Assembly (NCBI RefSeq): GCF_038007465.1
Contig: NZ_JBBOXF010000001.1
Coordinates: 496,001-560,000, forward strand
From: Sporosarcina sp. FSL K6-1508
GTDB lineage: Bacteria > Bacillota > Bacilli > Bacillales_A > Planococcaceae
Direction: 5' to 3'
Length of the DNA stretch: 64,000 nucleotides
In this document: one piece after another, positions 16,384 to 25,720 of the stretch
Layout of the letters: every line of letters begins with the position of its first letter
Numbering within the stretch: the first letter of the stretch is position 1
Program-made: the position numbers and the translations under genes
The notes under the pieces: generated by a model
The model's input: the letters and a program-made list of their open reading frames with translations, nothing else
The model's database searches: none
Told to the model about the DNA's origin: nothing

Positions 16384-16740
16384 TCAATTTAGCTTGTCCT
16401 TTGCCTTCGTGGGAATCTCTTCCTTTTCCACTTCTTGATAAGAAGTTACTTCCTTTCCTTTCTTAATAAACAACTCCAAATATGCATCTTTACGCAATTC
16501 GTGACCACCTGTGAACGTAAACTCTTTTTCATTTCCTTTTTTATCAAAAGCGGGCAGTGTGTATTCGTATCGAACATATAGCTCTCCACCGGGTGATTTG
16601 TCCTCGAGTTTAGTACCACTTTCCGTGATTTGAACATAATAACTTTCTGTTCCTAATCGATTGAAACCCACAGTTCTAAAGGTTATTAGGAAACCGATAA
16701 TAACAACTATGATTGCAATTGCTACGATTACTTTCTTCAT
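16384..16740 (-). CDS. YxeA-family (DUF1093) protein
   Basis: 118 residues with an N-terminal membrane anchor or signal (MKKVIVAIAIIVVIIGFLITF) and an extracytoplasmic domain with family words YYVQI, LPAFDKKGNEKEFTF, LRKDAYLEL and EEIPTKAKDKL. In Bacillus subtilis yxeA lies directly behind yxdLM, the peptide-responsive ABC transporter. Here it shares the operon direction with the Bce/Yxd-type module but is separated from the permease by two other membrane-protein genes. Function is unknown. Confidence 0.85.
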   Translation of the reverse strand: MKKVIVAIAIIVVIIGFLITFRTVGFNRLGTESYYVQITESGTKLEDKSPGGELYVRYEYTLPAFDKKGNEKEFTFTGGHELRKDAYLELFIKKGKEVTSYQEVEKEEIPTKAKDKLN

Positions 16741-16751
16741 GATTTTGCTCC

Positions 16752-17792
16752 CTATCTATTCGTAGTTGAATTTTTTCTTCCATAAGTCATAAGACGCCAC
16801 ACTTTCTCCAATGGACCCATCTTGAAAAATTTAAACCATAGAACACTGAAAAGTATCTGGATAATGAAAATTATACTGGCAATCAAGACGGTCTGACTTG
16901 ACGATGCAAATTTGATGCCCATTAGTGACATGATTGCCAAAGCAATGAAACTTTGAGCAACATAGTTAGTCAAAGCCATTTGGCCGACGCGAGCTACAGG
17001 TTTCAGTAGTTGTACAATGATCTTATTTTCAAACAATAAGAACATCGTTGCCAGATAAAACAGCACGGTAGGAATTGTGCCAAGAGAAATGATTAAATCC
17101 ACATAATCTACACCTTGTTGCTTTGCTATCCAAATCCATACAGAAAAACCAATGACGATTGGCAGTGTCACAATCTGAATCCATCTGACTTGCTTTTGCA
17201 ATCGGCCAATTTGTCGTGGCCAGTCCGCTTTTGCAACTAAGAAACCTGCCAAAAACATAATGTAGACAAGCACTGTATCATTTCCGAGTGAAGCCATGGA
17301 ACTGGCCATTGTCGGAATGACTAATGCTATAATCAGCGCAATCAGGTAAACGCAAGTGAAGCCGGCCAGCCATTTTTTGATGGTCGAGATTTGCACCCTG
17401 TAAAATGGGAGGAGAAGAAATCCGATAACAGCATAGGCTGCTAAAATAGATCCCCAAAATATGATTGCGTGAATAATACCGAGTACCAATAAGCTCAGCA
17501 AACGGCGAACAAAACGCCATCTTGGCTTATCTCCACGCTGCTGGGCACGTGATGTAAAAATGTAGAAACCGATACCGAACAGGAAGGAGAATATGGAGAA
17601 GAATTTCTTTTCCACCAAGATATGAATGAGCATATCTACATAATGATTCATCCCAGTATTTACGGGGAGAATATCACCCTCCATAACAACTTTATAAGCA
17701 GGTATGTTAATCAGCATAATACCAAACAATGCGATTCCACGGATAATATCCAATGATATAATTCTTTCTTTTTTTGCGATTGATGGGTTCAT
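16752..17792 (-). CDS. DUF418 / YeiB-type membrane acyltransferase-like protein
   Basis: 346 residues with about nine or ten membrane helices. It opens with RIISLDIIRGIALFGIMLINI, the typical start of the DUF418/DUF1624 group, and has the conserved EKKFFSIFSFLFGIGF segment. Members are thought to belong to the transmembrane acyltransferase superfamily; substrates are unknown. It lies 11 bases upstream of yxeA, so the two are co-transcribed. In this context a role in envelope modification under peptide stress is plausible but not shown. Confidence 0.8.
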   Translation of the reverse strand: MNPSIAKKERIISLDIIRGIALFGIMLINIPAYKVVMEGDILPVNTGMNHYVDMLIHILVEKKFFSIFSFLFGIGFYIFTSRAQQRGDKPRWRFVRRLLSLLVLGIIHAIIFWGSILAAYAVIGFLLLPFYRVQISTIKKWLAGFTCVYLIALIIALVIPTMASSMASLGNDTVLVYIMFLAGFLVAKADWPRQIGRLQKQVRWIQIVTLPIVIGFSVWIWIAKQQGVDYVDLIISLGTIPTVLFYLATMFLLFENKIIVQLLKPVARVGQMALTNYVAQSFIALAIMSLMGIKFASSSQTVLIASIIFIIQILFSVLWFKFFKMGPLEKVWRLMTYGRKNSTTNR

Positions 17793-17845
17793 TCAACATT
17801 CCTCTTTCTTACAGGTACAATAAGAATTTCGCCTTCTTTATTCAT

Positions 17846-18985
17846 TTAATTTTTTGTATGTCTTCTTAAAGAATTTATATTGCTATACTCATTAAAATAA
17901 AGTGGCTTGTCTTTTTTTATCCAACGAATCAGTATATGTCCGATTACAGTCATCCATAAAAGCACTGATAAACAAACAAGACCGATTGAGAAAAGGAGTA
18001 ACAGTAATTCTGCTTGACTTGCGAACTGATTTGCTACACCTGCAAGTCCACTGAAGAAATAAGGCAAGTAAATCGCAAGGTATCGTCTGCTTAAACTAGT
18101 AAACCATTTGGTCGTTTCGGGCTGTAATTTCATCCGAACAATTCTTGAACCTAGTGTATAGCCCTTCCAAATCATCGGTACAATTACAATCCCCACAAAT
18201 AGGACAACCGTAAAGAGCGCAAATTCGGTGAACATACCTGTCCATTTCATCAAGCTCATAACAACCCCCGTAATGAACCTAACTAGAATGATGTCCAGAA
18301 CAAGTCCAAAAAGTTGTGCACCTATGGTCGATTGTCCTTCATTCATATGCGTTTCATCCTGTTCATTTATCTTATCCCTTGAAGGAATAAGCGCTAAGAA
18401 CAGGGGTGCAAAAAGGAAGCCGAGAAATGCGCCGAGTGTATTCGCCATAAGATCATCGACATCAAACAGTCTGTATGGACATGTGAAAATCCCGAAAACA
18501 CCTGTTAACTGCGTAATTTCAAAAAATAAGGACACGCCGAATCCTATCAGAATCACATAAAACCATTTGGCCTTCGTTTTGAATAAATAACGTAAAAACA
18601 CGCCAGCTGGAAATAATAGGAGTACGTTAAATACGACTTGATACACCGAGAGAGCCCCAACCAATGATTTATATGAAGAGGGCCTTGACCAAACTACACC
18701 TGTATCATGTGCTATGTCCTGGATGAATTGAAACGGTCGTAATTGCATATACGACATTATCGGATCCGCAAATTGACAATTATCCCTAACTGTTGGTAAA
18801 GGTAAAATCACAAGAAAGAAGGCACTTAAACCGTAAAATAAAAAACTGATTATCAACAACGTGCGCCAAAAACTAATGTACCCATATTTTCGGTATTGGT
18901 AGATTGCCCAAGGCAAAGTCAAAAATGATGCGAGCATAAAACAGACAATAAATGCGATGAAAATTGGCATGATATGAGTTTGCAA
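17846..18985 (-). CDS. VanZ-like protein with C-terminal RDD domain
   Basis: 379 residues. The N-terminal half (to about residue 215) is VanZ-like with five to six helices and the acidic DVDDLMANTLGAFLGF signature; the C-terminal half is an RDD domain (GLVLDIILVRFITG, GYTLGSRIVRMKL). VanZ raises teicoplanin resistance in enterococci by an unknown route; RDD proteins are membrane proteins of varied role. Gene lies between the Bce-type permease and the DUF418 gene, same strand, suggesting recruitment to the resistance module. Confidence 0.85.
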   Translation of the reverse strand: MQTHIMPIFIAFIVCFMLASFLTLPWAIYQYRKYGYISFWRTLLIISFLFYGLSAFFLVILPLPTVRDNCQFADPIMSYMQLRPFQFIQDIAHDTGVVWSRPSSYKSLVGALSVYQVVFNVLLLFPAGVFLRYLFKTKAKWFYVILIGFGVSLFFEITQLTGVFGIFTCPYRLFDVDDLMANTLGAFLGFLFAPLFLALIPSRDKINEQDETHMNEGQSTIGAQLFGLVLDIILVRFITGVVMSLMKWTGMFTEFALFTVVLFVGIVIVPMIWKGYTLGSRIVRMKLQPETTKWFTSLSRRYLAIYLPYFFSGLAGVANQFASQAELLLLLFSIGLVCLSVLLWMTVIGHILIRWIKKDKPLYFNEYSNINSLRRHTKN

Positions 18986-19121
18986 TTAATCCCCCCCTTC
19001 CTAACCATTACCTCTAACGTATTCCTGAATTGAATCCCTTTTATCGGAAATGGCACCCAATCCACTATTACATGAAAGAGTGCCACTTCGAAATTAGAAC
19101 TATTCGTAAAGTTAAAATCAA

Positions 19122-21092
19122 TTACAGTGCAGCTTTCACCGTTTTCCGATAATAGCCGACTGTCAAGAAAGCGAATACGAGGTAAATCAATGCATAAAGG
19201 CCCATCGCAATCGTTGTTGGTACTGTAATGTCGGACATGAATAGGAACGATGCCGCCTTTATCGCAAAGACTGAATGCAATAGACCAATCAGTAGCGGCA
19301 AGCCAAAGACAAATGCTTGTTTGCGTATAATCCCGCGCATAATGTCTTTTACTGTAAAGCCAAGTTGACGAAGTGTTGCATAACTTTTTTTCTCTTGTTC
19401 AGCTTCAGTCATTTGTTTGAAATACAAAATACTGCCTGTAGAAATTAAGAACACCAACCCTAGAAACCCAGCGATAAAGATGAGAAGTCCAGTACTTTGC
19501 ATGGATTTTACATACGTCAAATAATAATCGGTGCCATATGACGACATGGTGTCTTGATTTGGGTTACGGATAGTAGATGCAATGGCAAGTTGGTCTTTGT
19601 CTGTTACATTGAAAACGCGGACATTCCTTACTATACTCTCTGGGGTCATCTCTACTATTTTTTCTGGTTTCATCGTTCTTTTATACTGTTCAAAATCGGC
19701 ATCACTCACTACAAGTTGAGATCCCCAAACTGCGTTCACAACGTCTCCTTCACCATATTTCACAGCGGTAAATATGCTTTCTGTTTCACCACTTGTAATA
19801 TACATCTCGAATGGTATCTTTATATCTTTTGCCATAGTCAACATGGAAGCGTTATGAAAAATGACAGATCCATCTTTTGGCGTTTCAACTTCGAGACCTG
19901 CTTTTTGTAATTGCTTAGCATTTACAAGATAGGCATTAAAAGTTTCTTCCCTCATATCAAGAAAAGTAGGGAAAATGCCTTTTTCATGAGTTCCTTCCAC
20001 TCCGAGTAATTCGATTGTCCCAGTTGTGTAATCAATTCCATTTTCTTTTAACTCAACCTCAAAGTCCTCTGCCGATATTTCGTTGTCTGAAAGCGGTGTT
20101 GCCACTCCTTCTTCAAACGCAAAATCGAATGGCATCATGTAGCGCGTTTCTTTTTCCGTTGAATAATAAAGCGAGTAGGAACCTGCAAGCATCGCTAAAG
20201 TCATTGCAGATAGAACTGTAATGATGGTGAGCGAGTTCGCATTCCCTTTTAGTCGGTGCATGAGTGAGGCAAGTGACAAACTATTGGAAAGTCCTAAATG
20301 TCCTTGCTTGCTCTTTCGTACTTGATAGAACAACCAACTGATTGTCACGCGGAATAGAAGATAGGTTCCTAATATCGTTGAAAATAAAACGCCAAGCATA
20401 TTAAAGAATAACAATTCGTTCAACATATGTGCCGATAGCCAATATCCAAAGACGATCAATCCGATACCAAGTAAAGCAAGTAGTGCCGACAGCCCACTTT
20501 TCGGTTTCTTCGGCTGTTCCCCTTCTTTGTCAGCATTGAATAGGGCAAGCAATGTACTCCGATACACCTTGAAGACCATTTGAATCGATGTAAGTGCGAT
20601 GATAACAATGAATACAAGTGCTGTCTGTAAAACAGCCGCCATCGAAAATGACAGCTCTACAATGCCGTCGAAGCCAACCAATTTCATGAGTATCAATAAA
20701 AACACTCGGGATAACAGCATCCCCATACCAATTCCGATAATAAGTGCTCCGGCACCAAGGAGTGTATTTTCAATAATAAAGAGCCGTGCAACTGCCCCTT
20801 TCGTCAATCCAATCAATTGATACAGTCCAATTTCACGACTTCTTCTCCGAAGGAAAATTGAATTGGCGTAAATAACGAATATGCCTGCAATGAAAAGAAC
20901 CAGAATACCCGCCACCTTGAATGCAGAATCCATCTTCATAGAATCACTTGCTTGCTCAATAACTGCTGAATCATATTGCAACGTTGCAAACACAAAATAC
21001 AGAACGACACTGAAAATCAATGCAAAGAAATAGAGATAATAGTGCTTAATATTTTTCCGCATACTCCGGATAACAAGGTCAAATAGTGTCAA
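19122..21092 (-). CDS. BceB/YxdM-type ABC transporter permease (FtsX family)
   Basis: About 656 residues, ten membrane helices, with a large extracytoplasmic domain between helices seven and eight (about 310-540), the layout of Bacillus peptide-sensing and detoxifying permeases. The first helices follow KNIKHYYLYFFALIFSVVLYF. Such permeases recognise lipid-II-cycle antibiotics or cationic peptides and pass the signal to a kinase that lacks its own sensor. TTG at 21092 six bases behind GGGGGTG is the likely start; it overlaps the ATPase gene by 14 bases. Confidence 0.9.
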   Translation of the reverse strand: MTLFDLVIRSMRKNIKHYYLYFFALIFSVVLYFVFATLQYDSAVIEQASDSMKMDSAFKVAGILVLFIAGIFVIYANSIFLRRRSREIGLYQLIGLTKGAVARLFIIENTLLGAGALIIGIGMGMLLSRVFLLILMKLVGFDGIVELSFSMAAVLQTALVFIVIIALTSIQMVFKVYRSTLLALFNADKEGEQPKKPKSGLSALLALLGIGLIVFGYWLSAHMLNELLFFNMLGVLFSTILGTYLLFRVTISWLFYQVRKSKQGHLGLSNSLSLASLMHRLKGNANSLTIITVLSAMTLAMLAGSYSLYYSTEKETRYMMPFDFAFEEGVATPLSDNEISAEDFEVELKENGIDYTTGTIELLGVEGTHEKGIFPTFLDMREETFNAYLVNAKQLQKAGLEVETPKDGSVIFHNASMLTMAKDIKIPFEMYITSGETESIFTAVKYGEGDVVNAVWGSQLVVSDADFEQYKRTMKPEKIVEMTPESIVRNVRVFNVTDKDQLAIASTIRNPNQDTMSSYGTDYYLTYVKSMQSTGLLIFIAGFLGLVFLISTGSILYFKQMTEAEQEKKSYATLRQLGFTVKDIMRGIIRKQAFVFGLPLLIGLLHSVFAIKAASFLFMSDITVPTTIAMGLYALIYLVFAFLTVGYYRKTVKAAL

Positions 21093-21867
21093 CGCTGTCA
21101 CCCCCGAGAATGCCTTGAACTTTCAGGATTTCCTGGAAGAAGGCTTGTCTCGTTTTATCGCCACGATACAATTCCGTATAAATGGAGCCATCTTTCAAAA
21201 AGACGACGCGGCTGCAATAGCTGGATGCAAGCGGGTCATGCGTAACCATCATGATTGTGACACCTCGCTTGTTATTAACATCTTCCAAAGTGCCTAGTAA
21301 AGAAGATGCCGATTTGGAATCGAGTGCGCCTGTCGGTTCATCTGCGAATACCATGGAAGGCCTGTTAATGAGCGCACGCGCAGCTGACGTTCGTTGTTTT
21401 TGACCACCCGAAATTTCGTGCGGGTATTTGTTTGCAAGTTCTTTAATACCAAGGATGTCTGCGATTGCCGTGAACTCTGCTTCCGCTTCTTTTTTATTCA
21501 TCTTACCAAGTGATACAGGTAGCAAGATGTTTTCTTTTACAGTCAATGTATCCAGCAAATTATAGTCTTGGAAAATGAACCCTAACTTATCACGACGAAA
21601 CGCGGAAAGTTCCCGGTCTTTCATCTTCGAAATATCGGAATCTCCGATGAGGATAGACCCCTCTGTTGTACGATCAATCGTTGCGAGAACGTTGAGCAAT
21701 GTGGTCTTCCCTGCTCCCGAAGAGCCCATAATACCAACAAATTCACCTTCATGGACACGAAGTTCGATGCCTTTTAGTACTTGTTGGACATTGTTGCGTG
21801 ACCCATAGGATTTCCGGATGTTTTGCGCATGCAAAACTGTTTTGTTCATTGTATGTGTTTCATTCAT
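21079..21867 (-). CDS. BceA/YxdL-type ABC transporter ATP-binding protein
   Basis: 262 residues from the ATG at 21867, behind AGGGAGG. Walker A GSSGAGKTT, signature ISGGQKQRTSAARAL and Walker B MVFADEPTGALD are intact. It powers the FtsX-type permease encoded next. Upstream codons to 21957 are in frame but lie before the ribosome binding site. There is a gap of about 100 bases to the kinase gene in which a response-regulator-controlled promoter would be expected by analogy with bceAB. Confidence 0.92.
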   Translation of the reverse strand: MNETHTMNKTVLHAQNIRKSYGSRNNVQQVLKGIELRVHEGEFVGIMGSSGAGKTTLLNVLATIDRTTEGSILIGDSDISKMKDRELSAFRRDKLGFIFQDYNLLDTLTVKENILLPVSLGKMNKKEAEAEFTAIADILGIKELANKYPHEISGGQKQRTSAARALINRPSMVFADEPTGALDSKSASSLLGTLEDVNNKRGVTIMMVTHDPLASSYCSRVVFLKDGSIYTELYRGDKTRQAFFQEILKVQGILGGDSVDTI

Positions 21868-21970
21868 AATAATTTGCCTCCCTGTTTGCGATGTCCTTAT
21901 CTTATCGTGCGTAGTCCCTTGTAGTCGTTTGATTTGCATGACAAACAGGTCGGCCAATGTTACATATTCG

Positions 21971-22990
21971 TCACGTTAGTACGGAGTCGAACTCATTTCC
22001 AATCGTAAATGTCAATTGTATCGTTGTCCCTTGTCCTATTTCCGATTGTGCAGTAAGGGTGATGCCGATTTTGTCGGCGACTGTCTTGGCGAGATAAAGC
22101 CCTAGACCTGTTGCTGCGTTATGTAGCCTTCCTGTGCCGCCAGTGAATCCTTTATCGAATAACCGGGGCAGGTCATGTGATGGGATACCAGGTCCTTCGT
22201 CTTTTATCGCCAGAACCACATTACCACTTGCCATCACATTTGTAGTAATCCAAATCGTTGCGCCAGCCGGGCTGTATTTTACGGCGTTCGTCAATACTTG
22301 ACGGATGATGAACCGACACCACTTACTATCCGTAACAACTTCCCTGTCTTCTTCAAATTCGATGGCTATATTTTTTTGCCTGCACCACGATGCAAGCTCG
22401 CGCACTTCAGCAGCTACGAGCTGATGAATGTTGCTATTCTCTACAACATAATCCGATTCCAATGAAGGCAAACGAGAAATGTATAACTGTTGGTCAATTA
22501 GCAAATGGACACGTAGCCACTCCAATTCGATTTTCTGCAATGCCGGTTCACTTCGATTTGCTTCAATCACCAACTTCATGGCAGTCAGCGGCGCTTTCAC
22601 TTCATGTACCCAAGCAGCAGTATAGTCACTTTCAATCACATTAGTTGCTTTTAAATCGTACAGTCTTTTCGTATATTCATCCGCAACTTGCCGCAGCATC
22701 TTATTCGTCATTGTGTCTCGTTTTGATAGCGGTTCCGGCAACGCTTCTTGCCAATCTTCTTCAATTACGCCATCGGGCGGAATCAACGCCTTCATAAACT
22801 TCATGTCCTTGAAATAGCGCCATATGAAGAAAATGAAGAACATACTTATCAGCAAAACATTAAAATACAAAACAGATGAAAATTCAACATCGATTCCACC
22901 ATCAAGCCAAATAAGCATATCTGCAAACCCGAGTGCTGCTATAAAAAAAATTATCCAGCTTTTCATATCCAACAGATAACTTTTAAACAA
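21971..22990 (-). CDS. BceS-like intramembrane-sensing histidine kinase
   Basis: 339 residues. Two membrane helices (about 12-28 and 38-58) are joined by only a short loop, so there is no extracellular sensor domain. The phosphoacceptor His is in AAWVHEVKAPLTAMK and the ATPase lid is DEGPGIPSHDLPRLFDKGFTG and TGLGLYLAK. Kinases of this type read the state of the partner ABC transporter. TTG at 22990 has an AAGGAG site eight bases upstream. Lies 15 bases behind the response regulator gene. Confidence 0.92.
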   Translation of the reverse strand: MFKSYLLDMKSWIIFFIAALGFADMLIWLDGGIDVEFSSVLYFNVLLISMFFIFFIWRYFKDMKFMKALIPPDGVIEEDWQEALPEPLSKRDTMTNKMLRQVADEYTKRLYDLKATNVIESDYTAAWVHEVKAPLTAMKLVIEANRSEPALQKIELEWLRVHLLIDQQLYISRLPSLESDYVVENSNIHQLVAAEVRELASWCRQKNIAIEFEEDREVVTDSKWCRFIIRQVLTNAVKYSPAGATIWITTNVMASGNVVLAIKDEGPGIPSHDLPRLFDKGFTGGTGRLHNAATGLGLYLAKTVADKIGITLTAQSEIGQGTTIQLTFTIGNEFDSVLT

Positions 22991-23005
22991 ACGAAAAGCT
23001 CCTTC

Positions 23006-23683
23006 CTACAGCGTAGTCGCCATATACCCCTGTCCTTTTTTTGTGACGATTGCATCACCAAGAGCCAGTTCCGTGAGCTTTTGACGGAGGCGCGTGACGT
23101 TCACCGTCAATGTATTGTCGTTAACAAAACGTTCGTCATCCCATAACTTACGGATCAACTCATCACGTGAGACAATCTCGTCATTTGATTGAACAAGTAC
23201 CGCCAATATGTAAAACTCATTTTTCGTCAATTCGACTTCAATGCCATCTAAACGGATGACACCGCGCTTCATGTCAATCACCGCCCCATTCCATTCGAGT
23301 ACATCCGGCGCCTCTTCACCGTATGCGTATGTCCGTCTGAGTAACGCCTGGATTTTTGCAAGCAGTACATCTGAATGGAATGGTTTCTGAACATAATCAT
23401 CCGCTCCCATATTCATTGCCATAACCATATCCATCGGGTGATCCCGAGAGGATAGGAAAATAATTGGCACCTTTGAAATTGCCCGGATTTCGCGGCACCA
23501 ATGAAAACCGTCATAGGCCGGCAACTGAATATCCATAATAACGAGATGTGGTTTTTCATTTATAAAATCGACCATAATATCATGAAAGTCATTCGGTCCT
23601 TTTACATTGAAAGACCATTGTCCAAATCGCTCTTTCAGTGAATCAAAAATTGCTACATCGTCTTCAACGACGAAGATTGTCAT
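23006..23683 (-). CDS. OmpR-type response regulator of the Bce-like system
   Basis: About 225 residues: receiver domain (MTIFVVEDD, phosphoacceptor Asp in LVIMDIQLPAYDGF, Lys in DDYVQKPF) and winged-helix DNA-binding domain (ELTKNEFYILAVL, DNTLTVNVTRLRQKL). It should activate the ABC transporter genes when antimicrobial peptides are sensed. Start could be ATG at 23683 or 23689; the ATG at 23719 has no ribosome binding site. First gene of the module. Confidence 0.92.
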   Translation of the reverse strand: MTIFVVEDDVAIFDSLKERFGQWSFNVKGPNDFHDIMVDFINEKPHLVIMDIQLPAYDGFHWCREIRAISKVPIIFLSSRDHPMDMVMAMNMGADDYVQKPFHSDVLLAKIQALLRRTYAYGEEAPDVLEWNGAVIDMKRGVIRLDGIEVELTKNEFYILAVLVQSNDEIVSRDELIRKLWDDERFVNDNTLTVNVTRLRQKLTELALGDAIVTKKGQGYMATTL

Positions 23684-23801
23684 ATCCATTTCCCGATACA
23701 CTTCCCTTCTATTATCCATTGTAATGGAAGGCGCAACAGACAGGCAATTTGGACACTTCTGAGGAAGTAAATAAAAAAGTTCTGAAAAACCAACCAGAAT
23801 A

Positions 23802-23937
23802 TGTTATACTGATTGAGTGAGACATCGCTCCGAACGTTATCAGGAGCGTAAAGTGTCTGCTTTTTTTTAACTCCGAATGATTTTTTCATCTACTATTCGG
23901 AAATAAATTCGTAGTAAAAAACTACAAGGAGGTAACC
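23802..23937 (+). promoter_or_regulatory. Structured leader of the quaternary-amine transporter operon
   Basis: An extended -10 promoter TGTTATACT (23802-23810) is followed almost at once by a terminator-like hairpin (23820-23868), then a stem TCCGAAT/ATTCGGA (23872-23901) and a small stem GTAGT/ACTAC (23911-23925) that abuts the AAGGAGG ribosome binding site. Three consecutive structures in about 120 bases suggest attenuation or translational control, although no known riboswitch class is evident. Confidence 0.5.
23820..23868 (+). terminator. Terminator or attenuator in the opu leader
   Basis: AGACA and GCTCC pair with GGAGC and TGTCT around an 11-base loop, followed by GCTTTTTTTT. No plus-strand gene lies upstream, since the neighbour is a divergent response regulator gene. 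So it either ends a very short transcript from the promoter at 23802 or attenuates the transporter operon. Confidence 0.7.
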
Positions 23938-25068
23938 ATGCTCAAATTTGAAAATGTAAGCAAAGTGTTCGATGGCGGATTCCAAGCAGTAAAATCTGTC
24001 AGTTTCGATATTCCATCAGGAGAGTTTCTTGTCCTCATTGGGCCAAGTGGTTCCGGAAAATCGACAACAATGAAAATGATTAACAGAATGGAACCCCACA
24101 CAAGCGGTAAAATCACTATCAACGGTAAGGATACCAACTCCTACAATGCCTCTGAACTACGCCGGAATATCGGGTATGTCATTCAGCAAATCGGGCTTTT
24201 CCCCCACTATACAATTGAAAAAAACATTGCAATAGTCCCCCAGCTGAAAGGTTGGAATGACAAAGAAATCAAGGCGCGCGTCAACGAACTTCTTGAATTG
24301 GTTGGTCTTGATCCTGAAATTTATGCAAGCCGGTATCCAAAAGAACTTTCAGGCGGGCAACAGCAACGTATCGGTATCGCAAGAGCGCTTGCAGCAGACC
24401 CGGATGTTATTCTGATGGATGAGCCTTTCAGTGCACTCGATCCACTAACACGTGAACAACTTCAAAATGAATTTCTATCCTTGCACAAGAAGTTGAAAAA
24501 GACCATTGTTTTTGTCACTCATGATATGGATGAAGCTTTAAAAATGGGCGATCGCATCGCTATAATGAAAGACGGCAAACTTCTGCAGTTGGACACCCCA
24601 GAGAAATTACTTCACGAACCAGCCCACGGCTTTGTAGAAGAGTTCATAGGAAAACATCGGATTATCCAAAATCCCGAACTCATGCCGGTTATCGACATCA
24701 TGTCAGAATCGGTTTACACCGCTCTCCCTCAATGGTCACCTGAGAAAGCACTTTCGTTCATCCGTCAGCGAAAAATTACAAACCTTATCGTTGTCGATGA
24801 TGACAATAAATTAGTTGGAATTATATCTGCACATGATCTAATTAAAAAATTAGACGACATTAAAATAATTGAAGAGATCATGGTGTCCCGGGAACCATTT
24901 TTATTTGATACTGCGACAGCTAAAGACGCTATTATTATGATGAATGAAGCACCTTACGGCATTCTCCCAGTCGTCGATAAAACGCAAAAATTAGTAGGCG
25001 TCGTTACACGAGGTTCGCTGTTGTCCGCCATGTCCAGCCAGTGGACAGAAACGGGGGATATCCAATGA
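23938..25068 (+). CDS. Quaternary amine (betaine/carnitine/choline) ABC importer ATP-binding protein with CBS domains
   Basis: 376 residues, OpuCA/OpuBA type. Walker A GPSGSGKST (35-43), signature LSGGQQQRIGIARAL and Walker B VILMDEPFSALD are intact. Two CBS domains occupy about residues 255-365; in relatives these sense ionic strength or bind cyclic di-AMP and gate osmoprotectant uptake. First gene of a three-gene operon, with AAGGAGG five bases before the ATG and a structured leader. The solute is a compatible solute by family; which one is not readable. Confidence 0.92.
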   Translation: MLKFENVSKVFDGGFQAVKSVSFDIPSGEFLVLIGPSGSGKSTTMKMINRMEPHTSGKITINGKDTNSYNASELRRNIGYVIQQIGLFPHYTIEKNIAIVPQLKGWNDKEIKARVNELLELVGLDPEIYASRYPKELSGGQQQRIGIARALAADPDVILMDEPFSALDPLTREQLQNEFLSLHKKLKKTIVFVTHDMDEALKMGDRIAIMKDGKLLQLDTPEKLLHEPAHGFVEEFIGKHRIIQNPELMPVIDIMSESVYTALPQWSPEKALSFIRQRKITNLIVVDDDNKLVGIISAHDLIKKLDDIKIIEEIMVSREPFLFDTATAKDAIIMMNEAPYGILPVVDKTQKLVGVVTRGSLLSAMSSQWTETGDIQ

Positions 25069-25718
25069 ATAATTTAAATATTTGGCAACAACTCGTCGAA
25101 CAATTTCAAATGCGGTGGAGAGAAGTGCTTGAAGCGACATCAGTCCATATTCAACTTGTCTTTTTCTCGATGCTTATCGCCATTGTCCTCGGTATTACGT
25201 TAGGTATTATTATTACGCGCGTTCCGAAACTCACGACAATCGTACTGGGTGGAGCAGGCGTTATGCAGACGATTCCAAGTCTTGCATTGCTCGGTTTCAT
25301 GATCCCGATTTTCGGAATCGGCGTAAAAACGGCAATCGCTGCCCTATTCCTCTATTCCTTATTACCGATTATCCGAAACACGTACACCGGTATTAAAGAT
25401 GTCGACAAAGCAACAACCGAGGCTGCAAAAGGGATGGGTATGACAAGCATGCAAGTCCTGTTAAAAGTGGAACTGCCACTTGCGATTCCCGTCATTATGG
25501 CCGGTATCCGTACAGCAGCAGTCATCAACGTCGGTACCGCAACACTTGCAGCCTTCATCGGAGCAGGCGGGCTTGGTGATTTCATCTTCCTCGGTATTAC
25601 ACGTGGAATTGACGGTTTGATTTTGCTAGGGGCAATCCCGGCTGCAATCCTTGCGATAATCCTTGAAACGCTCTTTAGTGGGATTGAACGCTGGACAACG
25701 CCGAAAGGATTGAAGTAA
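25065..25718 (+). CDS. Quaternary amine ABC importer permease
   Basis: 217 residues with five to six membrane helices and the BPD_transp_1 coupling loop (EAAKGMGMTSMQVLLKVELPLAIP). The ATG at 25065 overlaps the TGA of the ATPase gene by four bases (ATGA) and follows GGGGG, so the two are translationally coupled. It resembles OpuCB. No second permease (OpuCD) gene is present, so it probably forms a homodimer. Confidence 0.92.
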   Translation: MNNLNIWQQLVEQFQMRWREVLEATSVHIQLVFFSMLIAIVLGITLGIIITRVPKLTTIVLGGAGVMQTIPSLALLGFMIPIFGIGVKTAIAALFLYSLLPIIRNTYTGIKDVDKATTEAAKGMGMTSMQVLLKVELPLAIPVIMAGIRTAAVINVGTATLAAFIGAGGLGDFIFLGITRGIDGLILLGAIPAAILAIILETLFSGIERWTTPKGLK

Positions 25719-25720
25719 CT

